In this document: positions 8,745-17,914 of the stretch, in pieces
Layout: each line of letters starts with the position of its first letter
Position numbering within the stretch: position 1 is the stretch's first letter
Assembly: GCA_028284065.1 (NCBI GenBank)
Contig: JANQSJ010000007.1
Span: 310,001-374,000, forward strand
Source of the DNA: Parvularculaceae bacterium
GTDB taxonomy: Bacteria; Pseudomonadota; Alphaproteobacteria; Caulobacterales; Parvularculaceae
DNA: 64,000 bases
Direction: 5' to 3'
Position numbers and translations under genes: made by a program
Notes under the pieces: model-generated
Database searches by the model: none
Told to the model about the DNA's origin: nothing
Seen by the model: only the letters and a program-made list of their open reading frames with translations

Positions 8745-9593
8745 ATGCCGACGCCTATCCGCAGCGCCCTCTCCCTCGTCCTGCCTCTCGCCCTTTTCGC
8801 GTCGCTATTGGGCTTCGGCGCCGCGCTCGCGGCCGACCTCGCCGAGATCGAAGCCCGCGGCAGCCTGCGGGTCGCCGTCTCGCCGCTGTCGCCGTTCGTC
8901 ATCAAGTCCGATGACGGCAAGTATACTGGGTTTGAAATCGACGCTGTCGGCGATCTCGCGGCGAGGTTAGGCGTTGATGTCGAGCTGGTGGAGACGCCGT
9001 TCTGCGAGCTCGCCGACGCGATCGTCAATGGCGAGGCGGACATCATCGCGTCCGGCTATTCGAACATCGCTTCGCGCCGGGCGATGATCGACTTCACCCT
9101 GCCCTACCACGACACGCGCTATATGCTGACCCTGTCGAAGAAGGCGATGAAGCGCGCAAAGACCCTGCGCGGGGTCAATCGCGACGATATTACGATCGGC
9201 TATCAGAAGGGCGGCGTCTCGGAAACCGTGGCGACCGGCGAGTTCCCCGGCGCGGCCTTAAAGGCGTTTTCGTCATTTCCGGAAATCGTCGAGGCGCTCC
9301 GTGAAGGAACCATCGACGGCGCAATCGTGTTCTCGCCCTATCAGGAGACCGCGCGCAAGATGAAGGACCGCGATTACCGCGTCGTCAACAAGTATCCCCT
9401 GACGCGAACGATTGAAGCATTCGGCATGGCGCGGGACGCGGATGATCTGCGCAATGCCATCAACGCCTGGATCATCGAACGCGATTTGAAAGGATACTGG
9501 GACGACCTTGAGGAGAAATGGTTCGACCCGGAGAACCTGACCGTCGGCGACGCGCCGGCCGAGGCCTGCAAAGCGCTGACGCCCACGGGCTGA
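8745..9593 (+). CDS. Periplasmic solute-binding protein, family 3 (SBP_bac_3)
   Basis: A 282-residue protein. I chose ATG 8745, with GGAG 9 nt upstream; an in-frame TTG at 8685 lacks support. A signal peptide occupies about residues 1-29, with cleavage after AALA. The mature part begins LAEIEARGSLRVAVSPLSPF and contains GFEIDAVGDLAARLG, the classic family 3 signature, then DIIASGYSNI and FTLPYHDTRY. The family binds amino acids or small polar solutes. No permease or ATPase is adjacent, so it is an orphan binding protein; it may serve a remote transporter, a receptor or an enzyme complex. Confidence 0.85.
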   Translation: MPTPIRSALSLVLPLALFASLLGFGAALAADLAEIEARGSLRVAVSPLSPFVIKSDDGKYTGFEIDAVGDLAARLGVDVELVETPFCELADAIVNGEADIIASGYSNIASRRAMIDFTLPYHDTRYMLTLSKKAMKRAKTLRGVNRDDITIGYQKGGVSETVATGEFPGAALKAFSSFPEIVEALREGTIDGAIVFSPYQETARKMKDRDYRVVNKYPLTRTIEAFGMARDADDLRNAINAWIIERDLKGYWDDLEEKWFDPENLTVGDAPAEACKALTPTG

Positions 9594-9601
9594 GCCGCGG
9601 C

Positions 9602-10240
9602 CTAAAACCGGCGGTTTATCCCGAACTCCGCTGAATGGAGCCCCAGGGTCGGGTTCGTCGTCGCGCCGAAATACCGGTAGGCGAGTTCGACGCTGAAGCC
9701 TTCGCCGAGATAGGCCTCAACCCCGGCGCGGCCCGAATAGGCCACCTGAAAGGAATCGTCGATCGCCTGGAGCAGGACCATTTCCGCTTCGCCCTCTTCG
9801 GGCACGGAGACAATCTGCGCCACCGGATCGAAGTAAGCCGGCCCGGCGCCGAATGACGCGAACGGCCGGATATGAGTCGCGACCTCATACTCGACCCGCG
9901 CGCCAAAAAGCGCGGCGAAGGCCCAGCGCTGATAGTCAGTCAGGAACCCATTGTCGTTGGACAGATCAATGCGCTGGCGCTGGGCGAGGAATTCGCCCTC
10001 GGCGCTGATCGTCAACGGCCCGCGCCGAAGGATCGGCGCCGACCCGCCGATTGCGCCATAGGGCGAGGAGACCGTCGTTTCGGTCCTGACGTCGGCGAAG
10101 GAAACCCCGCCGCGCAGAAAGGTCTTGTAGCCGTAGGTCGAATAGATCGACCCGAACGGCTCATCGCCGGCGTGCGCCGGCGCAAGGAGCGCGGCGCCTA
10201 CGGAAATCGCGCTGGCGAAGAGGGAGCGAATGTGCGGCAT
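9602..10240 (-). CDS. Outer-membrane beta-barrel protein
   Basis: A 212-residue protein with an N-terminal signal peptide (MPHIRSLFASAISVG, cleavage near APAHA). The rest alternates amphipathic strands and glycine-rich turns (YGYKTFLRGGVSF, FASFGAGPAYF, AYLGEGFSVELAYRYFG). It ends in NRRF; a terminal Phe is the recognition signal for the BAM insertion machinery. The size suits an eight-stranded barrel of the OmpA/Opa-like class. It is convergent with the solute-binding protein gene with 8 bp between them and is probably monocistronic. Its function (adhesion, porin or structural) is unknown. Confidence 0.75.
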   Translation of the reverse strand: MPHIRSLFASAISVGAALLAPAHAGDEPFGSIYSTYGYKTFLRGGVSFADVRTETTVSSPYGAIGGSAPILRRGPLTISAEGEFLAQRQRIDLSNDNGFLTDYQRWAFAALFGARVEYEVATHIRPFASFGAGPAYFDPVAQIVSVPEEGEAEMVLLQAIDDSFQVAYSGRAGVEAYLGEGFSVELAYRYFGATTNPTLGLHSAEFGINRRF

Positions 10241-10408
10241 CTGGTCAGCCCAATGTCTTCGACCATAAGCCTAGCTCCCGGCGCTCAACGCATGGTTAAC
10301 GTCGCGTTCACCATGGAGCTGCGCGCAACGACGCCCAAGCGGCTAGCGCCTGATTGGCCCATGCCGGGGGTTCGCCGAGATCGCGCGAGCGTGTTTTTCG
10401 AGTTGGAT

Positions 10409-11212
10409 TCAGTCCGACGCGCCGGCTTCCGGATGCAGCAATCTTGAGGCGACAGCCGCCCTCGGCAGACGGCACGTCAGCATGATCCGCGCCTTCCGGG
10501 AGGCGTTTGGCGCTGGGGCATGAAGCGCGCGCAGGTCCATAAACCAAACATCGCCAATGTCGCCTGTCAGTTCGACAACCTCTAAATCGACATGTTCATC
10601 AGCGCCCACTGTTTCTTCGAGGCATGTAATAGGGTCGCGTTTCGAATCGAAGAGTCGACGAAAGTAGGCTTTCTCGCCCAACAAGCGCTTGAGTTGTTTC
10701 GAACGGATAACGTCCGAGCCGTTGAACAGCCGATGAGACCCAGAAACCACAAGCGTCCCGCCGCCTTGAGGCTCGAGGTCGTCGAGACATGCGAACATTT
10801 GCAGTCCCGACGGGCCGAGCGGACCAAGCCGGGCCGCATCGATATGCCAAACATCATGTGGGACCGACCACGACGCAGCTCCAGGCGGCGTAAAGAGAAT
10901 TTGTTGGCCTGGCGGCAACGCCGTCACCGGAGCGCCCACCAACTCTCCGGCGAAGCTCACCAGGGGCTTGCCGATCAGATTCGGAAAGCGGCTTGAGCCG
11001 ATGAGCGATTTAAGCGCTGCGCGAAACGGCTTATCAACAACGAACCTGCCGTCTGTGGGCCGCCAGCCATTCGATGAATAATGGCCGTGATCTGATGCGA
11101 TTTCGTAGATCAAATCTCGTGCGAGAAGGACGTCGGACTTGGGGATCAGACTGTCGGCCCGGGTGACGCCACGCGTCTCGAGATCTCTCCTATATTCGAT
11201 TAGCTCTTTCAC
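10409..11212 (-). CDS. Phytanoyl-CoA dioxygenase (PhyH) family protein
   Basis: A 267-residue Fe(II)/2-oxoglutarate dioxygenase starting at GTG 11212; no strong Shine-Dalgarno is seen, so the start is uncertain. Iron ligands H123 and D125 are visible in HDVWHIDAARL; the distal His and the 2OG-binding Arg lie in LRALHAPAPNASRKAR. PhyH proteins hydroxylate diverse small molecules. Codon use is less GC-biased than in the flanking genes, and it stands alone between an outer-membrane protein and an S46 peptidase, both on the same strand. The substrate cannot be assigned. A second, quite different PhyH gene lies at 33838. Confidence 0.85.
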   Translation of the reverse strand: MKELIEYRRDLETRGVTRADSLIPKSDVLLARDLIYEIASDHGHYSSNGWRPTDGRFVVDKPFRAALKSLIGSSRFPNLIGKPLVSFAGELVGAPVTALPPGQQILFTPPGAASWSVPHDVWHIDAARLGPLGPSGLQMFACLDDLEPQGGGTLVVSGSHRLFNGSDVIRSKQLKRLLGEKAYFRRLFDSKRDPITCLEETVGADEHVDLEVVELTGDIGDVWFMDLRALHAPAPNASRKARIMLTCRLPRAAVASRLLHPEAGASD

Positions 11213-11370
11213 GAGGACCGCTGTTCAAAGGCGACAATGGACGTCCGCCACGCCCCCGGAAGTAGAGGAAAGCGCAAACATCAGGAATGTTCGCCTTCGG
11301 CAAAAAATCGATCTCCTTTTGATCTCCCGGCCAGACGAGGTCAACCAAGACCGGGACCCCGCGCACGCCG

Positions 11371-13524
11371 TCAGCGGACGACCTGCATTTCGTCGATCAG
11401 CCTCGCCGCGCCGTCGAGCTTTTCCATCACCCACAGCATGTAGCGGGTGTCGACGTGGATAGTGCGCGTCGTACGCGGATCGAAATCCCAGTCGGAATTG
11501 ACGCTTTCGATGGTGCCGTCGAACAGAAGGCCGACCAGCTCGCCGCGCGCGTTCAACGTGGCCGAGCCTGAATTGCCGCCGGTGGAGTCGAGATCCGACA
11601 GGAAATTCACCGGCACCGTCCCAAGCGAGCGCAAGGCGTAGGGGCCGTAGTCTTTCGCGTCGATGAGCTCAAGCTGCCGCTTCGGCGCATTGAACGGCTC
11701 CTCGCCCGTGTCCTTTTCGAGGATGCCTTCCAGCCGGGTGAAGGGTTCGTAGATCAGCCCGTCTTTCGGGGAGCCGCCGAACACATTGCCAAACGTTATC
11801 CTGAGGGTCGAATTGGCGTCCGGATAGGCCGTATCCCCTTGCGATTTCCGCCAGGCGATGATCGCCTCCATGTATTGCGGTTCAAGCGCGGAACGGCGCC
11901 CCTCGCGGGATTTCGCTTCCTCCTCGATGCGCATTTCCGTCTCGTGCAGCGCGACCGCCAGCTTGATGAATGGGTCATCGCTCGCGCGGAACGCGTCCGG
12001 CGCGGCCTCCATCAACGCCAACCGCGCGTCGACGTCGCCAAGCGCGGTTTCATCATAAAAGCGATCGAGATCCGACGGCGCGAACCCATCCGCCAGGCTG
12101 AGCGCCGCGTCCAGCGCCGGCACGCGTTGCTCAGATGGCTGAGAGACATAGTCGTTCAGGAAAAGAACCCATACCGCCTTATCGACTGCGGCGTCGTAGC
12201 GCCTGTCGATCCGGCGCATGCTTTCTGCGAAGAACGTCATGTCGCGTTCCTGGAAGCCGGGCTCGCGGGCGTCATCCGGCTTCTGGCGTTCAAGCGACAG
12301 GCGATAGAGCCGCTGCGCGGCGCCCAGGAGCTGCGGGCGCGTCACATTGTTGTAGGCGAAGTCGCGCTTCTGAGCCGCCGCCGTCTCCTCTGACAAAGCG
12401 TCGAGGTCGGCGATGGCGGCCGCATAGCCCGCACGCTTGGCGTCCTCGGCGATCCAGGCGTTAAGGGCGGCCTCCCGCTCGCGGCGCCGATCCACAAGAC
12501 CGACCCGCCGGGCGCCTTCGATCTGCCCGCCGAGGTTCTTTGAGTAGTTGTTAAGGCCCGCCAAAAGCGATTCGTACTTGATCCGCGCGTCCGACCCGTC
12601 GGGCGCGGCCTCCTCTATCGTCGCGATCCATTCCGTCATCAGCGCCCGGAACGTCGGATAAAGCCAATCGAACGTATAGGCGACTTCGGCAAGGCGCGCA
12701 TAACGAGAGGTCGACCCGGGATAGCCCGCCGCCATGACGAAATCGCCATCGTCAAGGCCGGCCGCCGAAACCTTCAGAACGTGCTGCGGCTTGTACGGAA
12801 CATTTTCCTCGGCAAAGTCCGCGGCCGACCCGTCCGGCGCGACATAGGCGCGGTAGAACGCAAAATCGCCCGTGTGGCGGGGCCAGAGCCAGTTATCGAT
12901 ATCGCCGCCATATTTGCCGACATTGTCGCCCGGCGCGTAGACAAGGCGTACGTCGCGGATTTCAAGACGCTTGATCAACTTGTACTGCAGGCCGCCGAAG
13001 AAAGCGGGCGCCTGGCAACGATGGCCCGGGTCCGCTTCGCATTCCTTGACCAACGCCTTCTGCGCGTCCTCTATCGCCTGATACCGCGCGCGCGGCGACA
13101 TCTCTTCGGTGACGCCGGCCAGCACCCGGTCCGTGACGTCGGCGACGTCAACCGTCACAAAGACCCGCGAACCCGGCGCGGCCGGCAGTTCGCCGCCGAG
13201 ATCGTCCGCCAGAAAACCGTCTTCGAGATAATTGTCTTCAGGCGTTGAATTGAACTGAACCGAACCGCGCGCGCAGTGGTGATTGGTGACGACGAGCCCC
13301 GTCCCGGAGACGAAAGACGCGGTGCAGCCGCCGAGGGAGATGACAGCGCCCATGGGAAAATCGGTGAGATCGGAAAGCGCGCGCGGGTCCAGCCGCAGGC
13401 CCGCCTTGCGCAACTCAGAAGCGATCTCCGGCGCCTGCTCCGGCGTGAACATGCCCTCTTTTGCGACTGCCGGCGCGACGGCGAGCGCGGCGACGCCGCC
13501 TGCGGCGCGAATGAAATGCTTCAC
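11371..13524 (-). CDS. S46 family dipeptidyl-peptidase (DPP7-like)
   Basis: A 717-residue periplasmic serine exopeptidase. I chose GTG 13524: GGGAG precedes it, a signal peptide (KHFIRAAGGVAALAVAPAVA) follows, and the length matches the family. The frame is open 67 codons further upstream without family-like sequence. The catalytic triad is visible: His in TNHHCA (residues 80-85), Asp in RHTGDF, Ser in TGGNSGSA. The residue 18 positions after the Ser is Gly (LLFDG), the DPP7-type choice, whereas DPP11 has Arg there for acidic P1 residues. It therefore probably removes dipeptides with hydrophobic or neutral P1. It appears monocistronic. Confidence 0.92.
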   Translation of the reverse strand: MKHFIRAAGGVAALAVAPAVAKEGMFTPEQAPEIASELRKAGLRLDPRALSDLTDFPMGAVISLGGCTASFVSGTGLVVTNHHCARGSVQFNSTPEDNYLEDGFLADDLGGELPAAPGSRVFVTVDVADVTDRVLAGVTEEMSPRARYQAIEDAQKALVKECEADPGHRCQAPAFFGGLQYKLIKRLEIRDVRLVYAPGDNVGKYGGDIDNWLWPRHTGDFAFYRAYVAPDGSAADFAEENVPYKPQHVLKVSAAGLDDGDFVMAAGYPGSTSRYARLAEVAYTFDWLYPTFRALMTEWIATIEEAAPDGSDARIKYESLLAGLNNYSKNLGGQIEGARRVGLVDRRREREAALNAWIAEDAKRAGYAAAIADLDALSEETAAAQKRDFAYNNVTRPQLLGAAQRLYRLSLERQKPDDAREPGFQERDMTFFAESMRRIDRRYDAAVDKAVWVLFLNDYVSQPSEQRVPALDAALSLADGFAPSDLDRFYDETALGDVDARLALMEAAPDAFRASDDPFIKLAVALHETEMRIEEEAKSREGRRSALEPQYMEAIIAWRKSQGDTAYPDANSTLRITFGNVFGGSPKDGLIYEPFTRLEGILEKDTGEEPFNAPKRQLELIDAKDYGPYALRSLGTVPVNFLSDLDSTGGNSGSATLNARGELVGLLFDGTIESVNSDWDFDPRTTRTIHVDTRYMLWVMEKLDGAARLIDEMQVVR

Positions 13525-13749
13525 GGCTTTCTCCCAGGTTTCGGTCTTTTGATGTGATTGTGCGGCTGGATTTAAATCTCGAGCGGTTCCATGCGCCATT
13601 TGCGACAGTGAATCAAACAAGAGCCGGCGCCGCGCCATGAAATGCGGCGACCCGATGAATAGCGGCGACGAACTGCATATCGCTTGCAGCGGCTGTTCAA
13701 GCGGCCGGCGCCGACTTAACGTCACCGCTCATTGAACAAGGGGCGGGCC

Positions 13750-14958
13750 ATGGGCGGCGCAAGAAAACTCATTCTGGGACTGGCGGGATTCCTCGTCCTG
13801 GCGCCTGCGGTGGCGTTTGTCGCCCTTCAGATCTGGCTGGCGTCGAGCGTCAATCCTGTCGAACCTTTCCAGCCGACGGAAGCGGAAACCGAGCAGCTTG
13901 CGTTTTACGAGCAGCCGGAAAGCTGGTTCCTCGACAACCTGAGCGGCCCGCGCGAGACCATAGACGGCCAGACGCTGGACCCGAAATTCCAATACATGAT
14001 GGAGGAGGCGCGCGCTGAATCGGAAGGGCCGCCGGGCCTCGCCGCGCTGATGTTCGCAACGCCCTGGGGACGCGGCTACATCCGCAACCAGGTGGACCGC
14101 AGCTGGCGGCTCTATTCGAAGGTCACCGCCCCGATGGCCGACGTCGAGGACCGCATCATCGAAGGGCGCGACGGGCCGGTGCCCGTACGGATCTACCGGC
14201 CGGACGTTCCGGATGCGGACGGCCCCCTGCCGATCCTCGTCTACCACCATGGCGGCGGCTGGATCTTCTCCAGCATCGCGGCGATGGACCGCGTCACCCG
14301 CCTTTTCGCGAACGAAGCGCGGGCGATCGTCATCTCCGTCGACTATCGGCTGGCGCCGGAGCACCCCTACCCCGCCGCCAGCGACGATGGCGAGGACGTA
14401 TTTCTCTGGGCGCTGGAGAATGCGGCGAGCCTCGGCGGCGATCCCGCGCGCATCGGCGTCGGCGGCGACAGCGCCGGCGGACATGTGGCGATCAATATCG
14501 CGCAGCGGCGGCTCGCGGCCGGCGAGCCGGGACCCGCCGCAATGCTGCTCATCTATCCCGGCGCGGGATTTCCGCAGGACGACGACGCTTATCAGCTATT
14601 TGGAGAAGGCTATACGCTGAATGCGGATTTTATCGAATTCATCCTGCCCCGCGTCTTTCCAGAGTACTCGACTGACGATGCGAGCAGGGTCGACGCCTTC
14701 ATGAACCCCGCCAACGCGGAGAGCCTCGTCGGCATGCCGCCGGCCATCATTGCGACGGCGGGCTTCGACCTCTTGCGCGATCGCGGCCGGGCCTTCGCCG
14801 AGCAGCTGCGCGCGGATGGCGTGCAGGTATCCTACACGAATTATCCGACGCTGACGCACAGCTATCTTCAGTTTTCGGGCGTCATAGAGGATGCGGAGCG
14901 CGCGTCGACGGAAAGCGCACGGGCTTTCGGCGACCTCATCCGGTCGGCGGGGAGTTAG
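13750..14958 (+). CDS. Alpha/beta hydrolase, hormone-sensitive-lipase type esterase
   Basis: A 402-residue esterase. I chose ATG 13750, which has AAGGGG 6 nt upstream; a TTG at 13732 is in frame but weaker. One N-terminal membrane segment (residues 7-30) anchors it. The HSL-family oxyanion motif HGGGW is at 167-171, and the nucleophile elbow GDSAGG at 239-244 has Ser241. The acid is likely in GFDLLRDRG and the His in LTHSYLQF. Substrates of the family are short-chain esters, including acyl- and aryl-esters. It is divergent from the S46 peptidase gene and convergent with the aminotransferase. Confidence 0.88.
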   Translation: MGGARKLILGLAGFLVLAPAVAFVALQIWLASSVNPVEPFQPTEAETEQLAFYEQPESWFLDNLSGPRETIDGQTLDPKFQYMMEEARAESEGPPGLAALMFATPWGRGYIRNQVDRSWRLYSKVTAPMADVEDRIIEGRDGPVPVRIYRPDVPDADGPLPILVYHHGGGWIFSSIAAMDRVTRLFANEARAIVISVDYRLAPEHPYPAASDDGEDVFLWALENAASLGGDPARIGVGGDSAGGHVAINIAQRRLAAGEPGPAAMLLIYPGAGFPQDDDAYQLFGEGYTLNADFIEFILPRVFPEYSTDDASRVDAFMNPANAESLVGMPPAIIATAGFDLLRDRGRAFAEQLRADGVQVSYTNYPTLTHSYLQFSGVIEDAERASTESARAFGDLIRSAGS

Positions 14959-14971
14959 CCCCTCGCAACTG

Positions 14972-16288
14972 TCACGCGACGGCAATCGCCTCCGTCGTCG
15001 CTTCGGCGAAGATTGCGAGCCCCTCATCTAGGGTGGCGTCGGAGATGGTCAGCGGCGTCAGGCATCTGAGGCACTGGGCGTGACTCCCGGCGGTCGTCAT
15101 CAGAAGGCCTTTTTCGCGCGCCTTGCCAAGGATGGCGCCCGCAAGCGCCCCGTTCGGGCGCATCGGATCATTGTCCTCGACGCACTCCACCGCGATCATG
15201 CCGCCGAACTGGCGCACGTCGCCGAAGACGCCCCTGGCGACGCCGCCCTGCAGGTCGCGCCAGCTTGCCGCAACGCGCCGGCCAATCTCCTCCGCGCGCT
15301 GAAGAAGCCCCTCCTCCTCGAACGCGTCGAGAACCGCGAGCGCCGCCGCGCAGGCGACCGGATTGCCGCCATAGGTGGACCCCATGCCGCCGGGCGCGAT
15401 GTCGTCAAGCAGATCCGCCTTGCCGATGACCGCGGCGAGCGGCAGGCCGGCGGCAATCGACTTGGCCGCGCAGATCATGTCCGGCTCGACGCCTGCATGC
15501 TCGAATGCGAACATTTTTCCGGTGCGGCCCATGCCGGACTGAATTTCATCCGCGATGAGAATAATGCCGTGCTCGTCGCAGATGGCGCGCAGCGCCTTCA
15601 GGAAGCTCGCCGGGGCGGCGTTGAACCCGCCCTCGCCCTGCACCGGCTCAATGATCATCGCGGCGACTTCATTGGCGGGAATGTCGATCTTGAAGATACG
15701 GCGGAGGCTCGCGAGGCACTCCTCCTCGGACACGCCGTGATACTCATCAGGGTACGGGGCGTGGAAGACGCCGGGAACCAGCGGCCCGAACCCGACCTTG
15801 TAGGGCGTCGCCTTGCCTGTGAGGGTCGTCGCGAGGAGCGTGCGGCCGTGAAATGCGCCCTCGAACGCGATGACGCCCTGACGCCCCGTAATGCGTCGGG
15901 CGAACTTGACCGTGTTCTCCACCGCCTCGGCGCCGGAATTGAAAAGCGCCGTCTTCTTCGCCTTCGGCCCGGGCGCGAGCCGGTTCAGCCGTTCGGCGAG
16001 CTCCACATAGACCTCGTACTGCGCGATGCCGAAGCAGGTGTGGATAAAGGCGTCCGCCTGCCGCTTGATCGCCTCCACCACCTTCGGGTGACGGTGGCCG
16101 ACATTCAGGACGCCAATTCCGCCGATGAAGTCGATGTAGCGCTTGTCTTCGACGTCCCACAGCTCTGCGTTTTCCGCTTTCGCCGCATAGACCCCCGACT
16201 TTGAGGGCAGCCCCTTGGGCAGCGCCTCGTCGCGGCGCGACTTCAGGGCTTCATTGGAGACGAACTCATTGCTTGCGGCGACTGACAT
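14972..16288 (-). CDS. gabT: 4-aminobutyrate--2-oxoglutarate transaminase
   Basis: A 438-residue class III PLP aminotransferase starting at ATG 16288 (MSVAASNEFVSNEAL). The upstream open frame to 16345 does not look like family sequence. Visible landmarks are NSGAEAVENTVKFAR (phosphate binding), GAFHGRT, DEIQSGMGRTGK with the PLP-contacting Asp, and AAKSIAAGLPL with the Schiff-base Lys. Close agreement across these blocks favours GABA transaminase, which yields succinate semialdehyde. No succinate-semialdehyde dehydrogenase is adjacent. The upstream region to 16508 is AT-rich and holds the divergent promoters. Confidence 0.88.
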   Translation of the reverse strand: MSVAASNEFVSNEALKSRRDEALPKGLPSKSGVYAAKAENAELWDVEDKRYIDFIGGIGVLNVGHRHPKVVEAIKRQADAFIHTCFGIAQYEVYVELAERLNRLAPGPKAKKTALFNSGAEAVENTVKFARRITGRQGVIAFEGAFHGRTLLATTLTGKATPYKVGFGPLVPGVFHAPYPDEYHGVSEEECLASLRRIFKIDIPANEVAAMIIEPVQGEGGFNAAPASFLKALRAICDEHGIILIADEIQSGMGRTGKMFAFEHAGVEPDMICAAKSIAAGLPLAAVIGKADLLDDIAPGGMGSTYGGNPVACAAALAVLDAFEEEGLLQRAEEIGRRVAASWRDLQGGVARGVFGDVRQFGGMIAVECVEDNDPMRPNGALAGAILGKAREKGLLMTTAGSHAQCLRCLTPLTISDATLDEGLAIFAEATTEAIAVA

Positions 16289-16508
16289 GAGGCTCTGACG
16301 ATCTCCATTCGGGCGACGATGCGGCGTCCAGGACCGGAATATCACGTCCTCATTCTGATTCCAGTCGCGCTGCGGCGCCGAATTTTTATTGTCAAAGCCG
16401 CAAACGCCCCGTTAGGGTTATGACAAGATGATTTCATGTTAGCATAATATCGCAACCGCGTTCGTTGTTCCGCAACTGATGGCGAAAGCCGACTGACCTG
16501 GAGCCGAC

Positions 16509-16772
16509 ATGCAGCATAATCTTCCAAACCCGGCTGCCGCAGGGAACAACGCCCCCGCTGACGCCGGCGATGGCGCGGGCGCGGCGGAGGTCGAACGTCA
16601 GATCCTGAGGTTTCTTCGTCAGATGAACGCCGGCGATGATGATGGCGCGCTGCGAGACCTCGCGATCGCCCGCCACTGGCTTGGCGACGATGGCGCGCCG
16701 ACGCCGGAGGGCCGCCGCCTGGCGCAAGGGTTTACCGACCTCGACGAAGCGCGCGCCAACGGCGCCTTTTAG
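16509..16772 (+). CDS. Small hypothetical protein
   Basis: An 87-residue acidic protein I do not recognise. It has an ATG start with GGAG 7 nt upstream (CTGGAGCCGAC). Residues 1-27 are Ala/Asn/Gly/Asp-rich and likely disordered. Residues 28-87 are predicted helical (EVERQILRFLRQMNAGDDDGAL, then an RHWLGDDG turn and an EEGRR-like tail). No signal peptide or membrane segment is visible. It lies alone, divergent from gabT. Confidence 0.6.
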   Translation: MQHNLPNPAAAGNNAPADAGDGAGAAEVERQILRFLRQMNAGDDDGALRDLAIARHWLGDDGAPTPEGRRLAQGFTDLDEARANGAF

Positions 16773-16974
16773 CAAGGACTAGAGAGGCCACGCCGCCCGG
16801 TCCGCCGCGGGCGGGCAAACCGCCAAATCGGTCCCCCTCCCAGCCGGCGTCGGTTCGCCCACATAACCTTTAGCTCGATTTCCCGGTCGCATCGCATGGC
16901 GTCGCCGAAGTCAGGCGGTCGTCTTTTCTGTCTTCCCGGCACCGTTTTCTCAGTCATGAGAGCTTTCCCGGCCT

Positions 16975-16994
16975 CTTTCGGTGGAAACCGAAAG
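16975..16994. promoter_or_regulatory. Perfect hairpin upstream of the first kdsB paralogue
   Basis: An 8-bp stem (CTTTCGGT with ACCGAAAG) closes a GGAA tetraloop in the 277-bp gap before the gene at 17050. It lies 56 bp upstream of the start and has no T-tract. It may be a leader structure or a protein-binding site; the rest of the gap shows nothing recognisable. Confidence 0.4.
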
Positions 16995-17049
16995 GTCCTG
17001 GTAACGCGTGCATGCATGAATAGACACGCGCAATGGTTGAGGGAATGCA

Positions 17050-17877
17050 ATGAAAACGTTGATCGTCGTCCCCGCGCGGTACGGCTCAAGCCGGTTTCCG
17101 GGGAAGCCGCTGGCGGATCTCGCCGGCCGATCCATAGTGGCGCGGGTCGCGATCCGCGCCTGGGGCGCAGCGGCGCGGCTGGAAGATGCGACGGCCGTCG
17201 TCGCCACCGACGACCCGCGCATTTTCGATCACTGCAATGACGAAGGCATCGATGTCGTCATGACGCCGATGACGCTTAAGTGCGGGTCCGAACGCGCCCT
17301 CGCCGCGGCGGAATCCTTGAAGGCCGAGCCTGAACTCATCGTCAACCTGCAAGCGGACGCGCCGTTCACGCCGGTGCGCTACATCACGTCTTTGATCGAC
17401 AATCTCAGCTTCGACAAGGAGGCGCACGTCGCGACGCCCGTCATCCGGATGACATGGAGCCAGCTCGACGAGTTTCGCGCCAACAAGCTGTCGACCCCTT
17501 TCACAGGCACAACCTGCATCGTCGGGGGCAAGCATCGCGCGATCTGGTTTTCGAAGAACATCATTCCCGCCATTCGCCACGAGTCCGCTCTGCGCAAAGC
17601 GGGCCCCCTGTCGCCGGTGCGCCGCCATGTGGGCCTTTACGCTTACCGCGCCGAGACGCTTCGCGAGTTCGTCGACGCGCCGCCGTCGCACTATGAGCTG
17701 GTGGAAGACCTGGAGCAGCTTCGGCTTCTGGAGATCGGCCGCCAGATAAGGTGCGTCGAAGTGGAGCCGACAAGCTATCCCCTCGTCAGCGTCGACACGC
17801 CGGAAGACCTTGAACGCGCGAGGGCGGTGATTGAAGAGCACGGCGATCCCGACACGGACTTTTTCGCCGTAGGCTGA
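17050..17877 (+). CDS. Divergent CMP-Kdo synthetase (KdsB) paralogue
   Basis: A 275-residue cytidylyltransferase-family protein with GAGGGA 8 nt before the ATG. The N-terminal VPARYGSSRFPGKPL (residues 7-21) is the CTP-binding signature of KdsB. Two usually conserved sites are altered: CGSER at 78-82, where KdsB proteins have SG(T/S)DR, and QADAP at 101-105, where QGDEP is usual. It is otherwise plainly related to the copy at 20901 (VGLYAYR, SVDTPEDLERA). It probably activates a 3-deoxy-ulosonic acid with CTP for transfer, but may have a changed sugar preference. It is convergent with glmS. Confidence 0.8.
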   Translation: MKTLIVVPARYGSSRFPGKPLADLAGRSIVARVAIRAWGAAARLEDATAVVATDDPRIFDHCNDEGIDVVMTPMTLKCGSERALAAAESLKAEPELIVNLQADAPFTPVRYITSLIDNLSFDKEAHVATPVIRMTWSQLDEFRANKLSTPFTGTTCIVGGKHRAIWFSKNIIPAIRHESALRKAGPLSPVRRHVGLYAYRAETLREFVDAPPSHYELVEDLEQLRLLEIGRQIRCVEVEPTSYPLVSVDTPEDLERARAVIEEHGDPDTDFFAVG

Positions 17878-17914
17878 GCGTCCCCGCCGCGGCGCATCGC
17901 TCCGCCCGCCGAGC

